Assembly: GCA_033026295.1 (NCBI GenBank)
Contig: CM065185.1
Span: forward strand, 7,006,001-7,070,000
Reading direction: 5' to 3'
Length of the DNA: 64,000 nucleotides
Origin: Channa striata
Taxonomy: Eukaryota; Chordata; Actinopteri; Anabantiformes; Channidae
Position numbers and translations under genes: made by a program. The first letter of the stretch is position 1, and each line of letters begins with the position of its first letter. The notes beneath the pieces were generated by a model. That model did no database searches and was not told the origin of the DNA. It saw only the letters and a program-made list of their open reading frames with translations. Of the stretch, positions 37,801 through 48,900 are shown in pieces.

Positions 37801-38884
37801 CTAATAAAAACTGTCTGTGTCATTTAGAAATGATTCTGTGGTAGTAAAGAAAGATCCGTTTCCGTCATTCAACGGCAGGTGTCCAGGTGCAGTTTTCGTC
37901 AGAGTTTGACGTGCAGCAGAGCTTGTCTTGGACATCTTCTTCAGTTTGGAACTATAAAGTCAGATAGAGAATAAGATCCAAATGTTTTTGCACAAACCTT
38001 GCTCTGCCTTTAAGATCCACGTGGAAACATGTGGTTATTTCAAATTAAGTAAGAGTATCTTACCTGAGTTGGACTAGAATTTTCCTCACCCATTCATCTT
38101 TCCGAGTCACACATATCTTCATATTCTTAGTTGTGTAGAGACTGCAATAAGTGGAGACATTATAAGACAAATGTAGTAAAGAATATGACATTTTTTGTGA
38201 GTTTAAGCATTCATACTTTTAGGCAACAAAGTGTTTATTCTGTGTTACAGTCATCCAGCCTTATAGGAACTTAAAAAAATAAAGTCTGAAATTATGTCTA
38301 GAGTGAAGGTCTTATGATTCAGTGTTTTTGATCCTTAATGTCTTGAAGACACATTTTGGTAAGTTCTCCACAAGCACTAAGGATTTATGCCCAGCTATAC
38401 TGTGCAAAAATGTGACAGCAGTTTTGGCAGAAATACTGAATAGACCAAATGTCGTCTTTGTCATAGTGGAGAACACGATATTATGGAATAGATACAACAC
38501 ATTCAGTCACTTTTTGTTGGGTGATCCTGGTGAGGTTTGCATGTTGGATTTGTGATAGTTTAGTTGAGTCTTACATGATCGCCTCAATGCGGCAGTTTTC
38601 CTTCCTTGTTTGTGCTCTGTAGCCTTGTACACGCTGGAAGGGAATCGGCTTTCTGTTGTATGTTGTACAACAGGCTTTGCTTTCTTGGGAACCTGCCGCG
38701 AAACCACACAAAACAAACAATTTAATTTTATGATGTACAAAAATCATAACTGCTGTATTTTAATCTGACTGATAAGCATTAAAAGTAATGAAATTAACTC
38801 ACCGGTGGCTGGAGCTGGACCGAGGAGGCCCAGCATGAAGCAGAGCAGAACAGTCGTCACAGTGATGATGCCTCTGGAAACCAT
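37801..38884 (-). CDS. CC chemokine, CCL20-like, with extended C-terminus (4 exons, minus strand)
   Basis: Secreted CC chemokine of 142 residues. Exons on the minus strand are 38884-38803, 38692-38575, 38141-38064 and 37951-37801; introns are GT-AG in phases 1, 2 and 2. Exon 1 is a signal peptide (MVSRGIITVTTVLLCFMLGL...). Exon 2 has SKACCTTYNRKPIPFQRVQG and the third cysteine (KENCRIEAII). Exon 3 has the fourth (KNMKICVTRKDEWVRKILVQ). Exon 4 begins SKLKKMSK, which recalls the SKKVKNM end of CCL20; CCL20 also has four coding exons, and its receptor is CCR6. CCL20-like identity is therefore likely but not proved. Unlike CCL20, translation continues for about 40 residues past that point, with two N-glycosylation sequons (NGS, NDT), and ends in TDSFY. 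The gene runs toward the chemokine at 34.3 kb, tail to tail. Confidence 0.9.
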
Positions 38885-38934
38885 GTTGACAGTGCGGAGA
38901 AACAGAACGGGACTTGCTGAATATGTAACCTCCC

Positions 38935-38944
38935 TATATATATA
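38935..38944 (-). promoter_or_regulatory. TATA box of the CCL20-like gene
   Basis: A TATATATATA run lies 51-60 bases upstream of the ATG on the minus strand, at typical distance for a short 5' UTR. A C/EBP-like site (ATTACGCAAC) lies further upstream at 39059-39068. Confidence 0.6.
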
Positions 38945-41900
38945 CTAAAGAGTTGTGTTTTTTGTGGCTCCCAAATTGAGGACAGGAAGCCCACTATTGC
39001 TTTGTCGCAACCAGATGCGCAGACTTCGCACTTTTACCAGTTAAGGTAATATGGTGCCATTACGCAACACTGAGATTTGTTTCCGTGGGCATGTGGGCCC
39101 ATTGGAGTTTCCAAGGAACTAGTGCACAGATGCAATAGGATTTTCATATCTCCTTGTGTTCGTAATTTATTTATACCTTTAGGGTTAATATTTCCGCTGC
39201 AGTGTGGATTCTAATCATCATAAATTCTTTGTTTCAATTGGATTTAGATTTATGTTGCATTGCAGTCCCAACATACATGTCTGCATAATTACGCAGAATG
39301 AAATTTGTCATTTAAAATATTGTCCTTATCTTTCTTCATATATCATCTATTATTGACAAAAATGACTGTAATATCCACTGTGATAATTTCACGTGGCTTG
39401 ACGATGTTGTCAGGGGATTTTACATAATCAGCAATGTTGATTGTTTTGTGGTGAGAGTTGATGGTGTGTAAGAGGTTCGTCAAAACCCCCCTCCTCGTTA
39501 GCCTGACCTATTTAGTCTGCAGAAAGCTGACAACTCCAAAGCTAGCTCAGCTGACCTAGATAGGCACGACATCTTCAAGTTGTAAATTTTCTATGGTGTA
39601 CTTTATGCTTCAAATGACATGTACAAGGTGTACATGAGTAATTGTAAAAATCAAAACCTTAACTCCCACATTCAAGAGATCATGAGGCTGTACTGTCCCC
39701 CTGGGTTTTCCCACCGACACTACATACCGTATGTGATTCCATATCAATATTTTGCTGGGCAAACTTTTGCCTTTCATTCTTTTATAAATGTAGGGGAGAC
39801 AAATTAGATGATTGAACATACGATTGTGAAAACTCCCTAAAGGATAATTCCAGGATCATACCAGATCATTCCTAAAGGGCAAATTTATTTTTTGGTTGTC
39901 CTTCTCACAGGGAAATTAAGAGTGTGAAAACCGTATCTCGTAACAGCGCACATTCAAGAACTTGCCCTTATACAGCTGAAGACAAGGCTGACATCTGAAT
40001 ATGTTTCTACATTTTCACCTGTATGATTTTATTTATTTAAGAGATTTATTTATTTTTATTTATCATTTCCATCACCTGTGCCCCAGGACATTTATATCAG
40101 TATATAGGAATCACCAGAAATTATTTATACAAGAACTCTTTTGACAATTTATTTGTGCCGTTTATTCAAAATGTTTATAATTATTTTCTGTGAGAATATC
40201 TGCCATATGAAAACACAGCCTGGTATAGTTTTCGTTTATTTTGTGCAGATTTCATACCTGTGTAGTTGCCCTTCAGTGTTGTTTCTGTTGCAGCTTACAG
40301 TATAACAGATAACGGCTCCTTGTCTGATCTAGTAAAACCTAAATCCCTTTTGACTGTCCTGGCTGTGTCATTTCATGACAGTTACAGAGATCATGACTCA
40401 TTCCACCCTCTCTATGACTTGCCCAACGTTTGACCTTCTTGAAACTTCCTCTGTCCTCCCACTTGGCTGTCAGGCCCACACATCTTAATTTAGTACCTCA
40501 CATATACTCATGCTATGTTTGATGTTGGCCCACCGCAGTTTTTTTTTCTACGCTCACCCGTAGGGGGGCAGTGTTGGTGTGGACTGCTGTTGCTTGTCAA
40601 GAAAGACAGGATAAAAATATGTGTATTCTTTCATCAACCTGAATATCTGTCATAACAACAATAGGGCAAATTCGGCTTTTGTTTCGCAAACTGTGCATGT
40701 TGCACGCATCATGTTTGAAACAAAATGTGTGACATTGTTTTCAGAAGATTAGGAACAGCTGTTAATTGTCTATTTTATCATCACTTTCTGTGTGTTTGTG
40801 CATATGAGTGTGACCTACTGTGTGTACTGGAAAAGGGAAAGGTAATACAATAACTGGATAACAGTCTTGTTTGAAAGCATAATCCTTGCTAATCCACCGT
40901 AAGACATAGTTTGTTATCATCTTCCTTTGTGAAACACACAAAAATGCTCAGATACACACTTTCCTGTTAGGTTCCAGTCGTACTTGAAAGGTTACTTTTA
41001 TTACTTAATTATTTACTGTTTTCATAGATTTTTTCAATGTTAATTGAAACATTTTTGGCCTCTATTCTCATTTATGGACAAAACAATTGAGGAAACGAAT
41101 AATTAAGGAAACAAAGATAAATCAATGATGATAATAATTGTTAATTGCAGATGGCAGAGCGTCTGAAAAGAGGAAACCTAAACTGCATTTCTATAAATTA
41201 TATAAATTAGTAAGTAAGAGTAATAATTGATTTTTCTGCTACTAACATTACAAAATCCTTACTTTATCAACATGCAAGTGTGTGTCAGCAAACACACAGA
41301 ACCTCATTAACATTTATTTGGAGTCATATTTGAGGCAACTTGACAAATCCAAGTCCAGTTCTCCCTCCCCTTTTAGCCATGTTTTACTCCTGACCAACAT
41401 CTCAGAACAATATAAGTACGCTAAATATGTTGACAGTCAGTTTTTTTTAGGTAGCTTTTGTGTTTGAAATACAGTGGTTGCTTGCTGTGACAGGAAACAA
41501 AATTGTAGAGAGTAAACCAGAATCGTGTGTGAGCTGCAAAACCAAAACGTTGAGCTGAAAGATTGTCAATAGAAATTATTTAATAATGATGCTTTAACAT
41601 TTAATGCCTTTCTTTTATTAGTCCTTCACTACTTTGAGCACAACCCCCCCCCCACCAAAAAAACACTTATGTTTTAAGAATCAGGCTCTTTTTTGATCAA
41701 AGGATGTAAATTCTCCTATTCAGCAGTTATTGTAGATATTGGAAGATTTTGGCTGGGTAGTTGCCTAAGGGTGGGAAATTGACTGTTTGGGCCCCTCACC
41801 CTCTTTCTGGACTCGTACTGGTGGAAGAGCAAGAAAAGAGGGAAGGGGAGAGGAGGGCGGGCAAGGGTAAAGAGAGGGGGCCACCATTCAGTTGTCCACC

Positions 41901-44900
41901 CACGCAAGGCCCGCTCTGGTCACCTGCGTGGGTTTGGGGCAAGAGAAAGGCAAGGACGCACGCACCCACATGGACACGCACAAAAAGAACCACAACAACA
42001 GCGTTCTAACCTCAAATGTCAAATGTGGCAAAGGAGCTTGGAATAAAAGCATTTTAAATTAGCAAGAAACTTCCTCAAAACTATAGAAGGGGCCATTGTC
42101 AGTATCCTTAAAAGCACTTCACAACAGAGGAGAGTTTAGGCAGCAAGAGAGATGAAAAAGCTCTTGAAGCACTTGGCTATGGCATGATCTTCAAAAAAAC
42201 GCCTAGTTTATCATAATTAGCATTGTTCCAGACTGTCAGACCCGTGGGGCATGGAAAACAATGCACTCTTCAATGTTTTATTGAGGACTTATGGTAAATT
42301 ACTTGTATAATTATGTGAGCCCGGCAGATTCTGTCCTCACCATCTCCTCCTACATCCCATCTGCCCTGTGTGTCCAGAGTGTGGGTGACTGAAGTAGCTG
42401 TGAGGGGGGGATGAGGAATTATTGTGGAAAATTATAAGAAAACTTGTGATGTAACAGTCTGAGTTTCACTTCTGCTGTTCAAGCCGACACTGTAACATCG
42501 ACAGCTCCGACAGAACGAGTAGTAGAAGACGAAAAGTGGGGAAAATATAGAATCACAAGACCTCTGTGACATTAGGAAGCGCCCATAGGTATTTTAGTCT
42601 GGCAGAGCTAACTCCTGGCCAGGGAGACTCCGGAGGATACAGTCAGCCAGAAGAGGTGAGGAGAAAAGAGGGGAAGAGAGTCGAAAGTATTTTTAGGGTG
42701 GTCTGTTATCTGCGGAGACGAGGGCGTGTGATATCACAGCCAGGTCACATCGCTGAGGGGGGAAACAGCATGGGCTCCTCCACCGAGACGGCAGATAAGG
42801 AGGAACAGAACAATGAGATCTGTCTCTCAAACACACACTCGCACATCCGCAAAAGCACACGTACAAACACACAGCTCGGAACCTCATAACCACATCAACA
42901 GGAAGACAGGCTGCAGCCAGCCGCGCTCTCACACATCCTCTCACAGATTCTTGGAAACTCCTCAGACACGGTAAAAGATCACATCAGAACGAAGCCTCAA
43001 AGCTCCACAGGTGACCTGGGAGCGAGTGTTGTTGGTCCAGTGACGGACACGCAAAACCGCTGTTCTCATCGAATCACTCCACTCAGCTGTTTATCTCGTC
43101 CTTTCTCTCACTCTCTCTCTGTTCGTCTCTCCCCTATTGTAGCCCTCTGAAGATGTAAATGCCAGCAGAACAGATGGATGGAGGGAACATCTCATCACTT
43201 TGACACCATGTTTATACAATCACACACAAACATGCCACACAAACACACTTCACGTGCACCCACACGCAGACGCGCACACAGACACATATACGCTCTGAAG
43301 CGAGCTGCCGATGCAGATTCCTTCAGTTATCAAATGAGCACCCGACGTATGCACACACACTTTTGGTGTTTTGATGAAACCTTCTGTTTGTCGCTTTGTT
43401 TATGCTAAACACACACAGGCATAAACACAGACGCACATCCACATGCAGACACACATGAATTAAGTCATTTGCCAGACTAGCAGCTGTTATGGAGAGATCT
43501 GGGTACCAACGAAAACGCCTCTGACATGCAAATGACGCTTTGTCGACACCGGGACTTCGACCACACACGCTCACACTGGGCAGATTTTGAAAATCTGACT
43601 ATTATCTGTCACCGAACCTGGAGAATATCAGTCTACTTGTGTGAATATGAAATGGTTTGAGCTCCCAGGACGATGTAAGCGCTCAGTGTATGACTGCAAG
43701 CCAAATGAAACTAACTCGCTCCAGGAATATCTTAGCGAGGCTTTGAGGGAAGATCCTTTTTCAACACCCAACACTCCCCCCTACACAACCGCCACCCACC
43801 CAACCAATCAAATCCTCACTTGCGATGCGCTGCTCCTCATCTCTCTTCTCTGCTTCTTTTGTTCATCTCTCTCAGCCGCCCACACACCTACCGTCCCTCG
43901 GGCTTTTCTCTTTACACTCTCACACACATGCATGCATTTACATTTGGCTACTTCGTATGTACTTTGCTTTATTTCTTCTCGTCTTTTCCGTTTTTCTCCT
44001 CGTTGTCCGACACTTGGAGATACCGAGTCTGTGACCGCAGGTTCACATGGGCACATTTAAAAACAAACACACACACACACACACACAGGGCCTGCAGTTA
44101 ATGATTTGTAATACAGATGTGTGGGCAGCAGCCATCTGGGGCCCCAAAGGAAGACAAAAAGTAAGCGTGCACGTATGTGTGTTTCTGTGACATCTAAGGC
44201 TATGGGCCGAGCGTAAAGTAGGGCTTTGAGGTTGGGGACTCGTTGTGACACCCTCCCACCAGAGATGGGGAGCCCTCAGGGGAGAGTGGGAAAAACATCC
44301 CGACGGTCATCAATCAAAACTTCAGTGACACAAATGACCAGAAACAAGCAACTGTTCTCCATCCATGTCAGTGTGTCACCTCCACCCCACGACCACGTCC
44401 CACCCACTTGCACTGCAACCCCATAGGCCCTCGCCGTACGCCGACCGATGCGATTGGCCTGCCAGTCCCCAAGCGAAATCGTGATCTCGTCTTGGCTAAT
44501 TGGGTCTTTGTGATTGCGCAGTCTGTCGTGGCACTGGGGGAGAAAGAAACGTGAAAACGGTATTATGGTGGATGGGGGGAAGACTGGCAGGTTGAAGCGG
44601 GGAGATCGTTTTTGGCGTCTCAATGTGCCAGATGCTCTTCCTGGGTCCATTATGATGCCTTACAGGGGATCGAGATGGTTTCGGCGTAGCAACTGCGAAG
44701 ACACAAAGCGAGATGGAGACCGGCCCAAGATGGAGACCCACACAAATGCACACATGCAAATGCAAGCTCAACACACTCTTGTACACGCACTCACACATAC
44801 AGTCCCCTGCTTAATACACTCACAACCAGCGTAACATTTGGTATTCAGGGCCCTTTGAAGGTCTTGTCCAACAAAGGTTACTAGAACCTTTGAAAGTCTT

Positions 44901-45714
44901 AAACTAGGCCAAAACCAAGTGGTGCATGTTTCACCTTTTGTGGTTACGATGTACATCAGATTGGGGAAAACCCCACGGGATTCACGAAAATGAAAGTATT
45001 GGGTTCGTCAAGCTGTGCCTGCACGAACAGTGATTGTTCACCAGAGTTTGTGAGACACGGAGCGTGTAGGAGGACGGGTCATGAGCCTGCTCTTTGTTTC
45101 CTACACGAGGCTGTGGTCCTGCTTTTCTGCCTTTCTGCTTGTAACTGCCTCACTGTGCGCCTGCTTGTGTCCATGAGGGTCTTAAAGAATATAAATGATA
45201 AAACATTGCACATGGCAGATGGTGGTGAGATGATTGAGGCTCCTTGTACTTTCTTCGTCAGTCTAAACATCTCCAACAGTCTCATCGTTCGTCCTTAGAC
45301 ACACAACCACCAACAGGTGGCGCTGCAGTCACGCTCCTCAGGACAAAGAGCCTCCGACAGCCTCGAACCAAATGGAAGAGCGTCTGTTTGGAAGCTGAGA
45401 AATTAAAAAATTCATGTGATTAAACCAAAAAACATGACGGTGACGTGTAGGAGCCCGACACCTGTTGACGGGTTTATTCAGGTGATCTCTGCTCCACGTC
45501 ACTGTCCAAAGTGCTGTGCATGCGTTATCTCCGTTCATTTCAAAGGGCAGGAATCATCGTCTGGGCTTCATGGAGTATCTCTCTGGAAAATCAAGAGGAA
45601 AAACATTAATTTTAGCAACTTAAAATTTTTTTTTTTTTTTTTTACTAACTATATGTTGTATGTTGGCATATATATATATATATTCCGCTGGCCAACTTGG
45701 CCCTAACAAGGCGC
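38945..45714. other. Intergenic region between the chemokine cluster and the Eph receptor gene
   Basis: No gene identified. It contains a C run at about 41644-41653, purine-rich stretches at 41820-41880, and CA-rich tracts at 42830-42870, 43225-43290, 44066-44087 and 44740-44800. A CTCF-like site is at 45308-45325. ORFs over the CA/CT tracts on both strands are artefacts. The right half (about 42-45.7 kb) is less AT-rich and may hold upstream regulatory sequence of the Eph gene. Confidence 0.5.
44066..44087. repeat. (AC)n microsatellite
   Basis: About 11 perfect AC units. Confidence 0.9.
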
Positions 45715-45923
45715 GTTGTTCGGTGCGTGGTTGGGCTCCTGACATGTGGATCTGACCACTGAGGGAAGCGGCTGAGCGGCTGAGCCCGCCCCGGTGTCCG
45801 CGGCCGCATCACAACCCGCCTCCACACGTGGATTCATTCACACACACTTTTCCCACCGGGATGGATCCGCTTCAGCCTGCGCGCAGAGCCCGCGGACAGC
45901 ACCGGCGCCTCACCACGGCACAC
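45715..45923 (+). promoter_or_regulatory. epha4: GC/CpG-rich promoter and 5' UTR region of the Eph receptor gene
   Basis: Base composition changes abruptly here to GC-rich with many CpGs (GCGGCTGAGCGGCTGAGCCC, then GTCCGCGGCCGC), continuing through exon 1 into the start of intron 1 (to about 46120). No TATA box is evident, which fits a CpG-island promoter of a developmental receptor gene. An in-frame upstream ATG at 45861 would extend the protein by 21 Arg-rich residues. Confidence 0.6.
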
Positions 45924-48900
45924 ATGGCTGCGACCCTCTGGCGACTATTCTCCACCTGCGCCTGGATAGTAACACTAGCTTCGGGTTCGAGGACCAGGAT
46001 TTATCCACCCAACGAGGGTAAGTGAGAAGCGGGGGGGGGGTGGACAGTCCGAGCCCGGCTCCGGGAGGCTCCGTGCGCGTCCTCGGACGGTGAAGAGCGG
46101 GGCGAAAAGTTGGATCGCAGCAAAGAGTCACGGTTCTCATTTCGTTTGGAGTCCAGCAGAAATATTGTCCTTTCCCCGTGTTGGGTCGACATCATTTCAT
46201 GGACATGCAGACACAGTATTACTTACATTTTTGGGCTGTTTACGCAGGAGTCAGTTCTGATCTTACCTCAATACTAGAATCAGACTTTTTAAAGTGAGTC
46301 TATATATTATTATTTTTAGATGAGGTGAGTTAGACCTCCTGCTTTTTTTCTTCCCATCTTTGATCTCGTAGTTTAGTGTCTCCTCTTCCAGTGGGTTGGT
46401 TCTGTCATCCAAAGACCTAATGGAACTTACTTCCTTCTCCTGAGGATTTTTAGTGAAACATTGTAGGCTGTTTGCCCTTCATCCACCTGTGTGTGTCTGT
46501 GCGTTTCAGTGACCCTGCTGGACACCAGGACAGTGCCAGGGGAGCTGAAATGGGCAGCCAGTCCTTCAGAGGGAGGGGTGAGTGGGAGCCTCTTTTTTTC
46601 TTACAGATATGATGTTTACAACCTGTTCTCTCTTTGGAAAACACACTCATTTTATTTCTCTCGCTCACACACACACACACACACACACACACTTGGTCTG
46701 GAAACTGTAAATAATCATCCCACAGATTTTGAAATGTGCTGTTGTTCACCAAGCCTAAGTGCTAATATGAGAGTGCTGGCGTTGGGTTTGGCACAAGAAA
46801 AGGCATAAGCCAGCTTGGTGGTGGGTGTCATTTTTTAGGGATTTTTACTACTGTGCAGTTGCCAGAGTGAATCCTGGAAATATCATCAAATATCATTCCT
46901 CTCATCTTTTTGTACTTTTTGTTGTTGGTACATTGTGATCTGGCATCTACAGTACGTGTCCTCACTTCCGCTCCGTCTCCACCATCGCCTCTTTGTTGGT
47001 TTAGGAGCTACTGGTAAACTTGACTCTTTATTTCTTCCGTCACCATACTCTCATTCTCTCACACACTGCTTGATTGACAGGGTCTTGGTCTGCACGCACT
47101 GAGCTTTTGATTAGAGGCACCCCCCACTTTTTGCATCCCCTAGCTACACACATACACACAAAACACCATTTCTGTGTGGCTGGGGCAAGTGCAAAGCCTT
47201 TCCCTATAACAGCTGTGATTTCAGTCTGCTAACAAAGACTCTAAAGGAGACTAGACAAGGAGGCATCATACTCCACAACAGCTTTTTACAGCTCTCTTCC
47301 TCGGCACATACACACCCCACAAAGGCACACGGAACCACGCAACGCACACATGCACAACCTACACAAAGACATGACTATGTGCTCATGCTGTTGCTCATGT
47401 GTACATGCATTTCATTCAGATACTGTACATAAAGGACACAGTTACACAGATATTTGAGAATTAAAACAAATGTTGTAATGATAAATTACGCAATGTTTAA
47501 AATAATTATCTCATCTAAAATATGGTCTAACAGTTAATATTCATCAATAAAACCTTGCTGAAAAATTTAAAAGAGAATACAATGATACAAAAACAAAAAA
47601 TACTCTTGAATTACGGGAAATTAAGTAAAATGTACATGATATTGACAGCTATGGTTTTCTGACATATGCCAGATCATCATATACATACATCTGTGACAAT
47701 CCAATATCAGCCAATAAGATCGACCCTGATTAAATATTGATCCAGCTCAATTAGACACAGTCTCTGACACACACGCACTCCCCTCCCCGCATTCTGCCAT
47801 TCTCTGGCTCTGCCTCTTTTCCTGACTTTCGACACGGCACATTTAGTGTGTATACAGCTCTCACTAGTAGGGAGAGAGTGGATTATTATTCAGTGGCAAT
47901 AAAAAGCCAATTTGGAGTTGGGAGGCTCAGCGGTCATTTAAAGGGTCACAGTACAAGGCAAATAGTGAGCTCTGTTGAGATGGATGGTGCGATGAAGGTT
48001 GAGCCTGTTTCACTTGTATGGAAATGTGCCTGTGAAAACCTTGGAGTTGTAACAAATCTGAAGCTGCAGCCAGTGCAGAATATTGATAGAAGAATTACCA
48101 TTAGCCTGTGAGCTTTCATACTGTAGATTTGGAAAAGACAGATTCTCAACAGCTTTTTCTTTCTAAAATCTTGTTGAGTTGCATTAGTTTCAGTTCATAC
48201 CCACACTATGAAATTCAACTAGAGACATTTGCTGAAACTGAACTAACTCTTCAGAAGGGAAATTTAAAAACCTTCACTTGAAAAGTTAATGACTTTTAAC
48301 ATGTTTCCTGATAAATCACTTTAATGTTGCCTCTGTTTCACCAATCCATACTTGAGTTTTTTTACTGTTGGCATGAACTCTAAACCAGTGGATGGCTGGA
48401 AAGGAAAACTCAACATTAAATATTATGGCCCATGTTATGTTACGTGTACACAGTAAATGACAAGTGCAGTGAATATACTGTATATTTTAATATGTATTCA
48501 TGTTTGTTCACAGTGGGAGGAGGTGAGCATAATGGATGAGAAGAACATCCCCATCAGAACGTACCAAGTGTGTAACGTCCTAGAACCAAATCAAAACAAC
48601 TGGCTCAGGACAGACTGGATCCCTCGGTCCGGTGCTCAGCGGGTCTACGTTGAAGTCAAGTTTACTCTGAGAGACTGTAACAGCCTGCCAGGGGTCACGG
48701 GAACCTGCAAGGTACCGAAAACCATGCTTTTAAAGTCCTGGCACAGAATAATGATCAATGGGTTTAGGGCTGGAGGGTTTTAACAAAGCAGGTATTTTCC
48801 ATAAAGGCTAAGCTTGCTTAATAAATTGTTTAACATTTATGCTAATCAGTAAATGGACAGGCTGCTGCTAATGGAGCCTTATTATACATAGAACCACTGG

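Noticed and set aside
43641..44101. Overlapping ORFs of 82-139 codons on both strands
   Set aside because: Ser/Thr/His-rich translations of C/T- and CA-rich sequence in three frames; no family resemblance.
45861..45923. Upstream in-frame ATG as the Eph receptor start
   Set aside because: It adds 21 Arg-rich residues before the hydrophobic signal peptide; the ATG at 45924 gives a normal signal peptide start.
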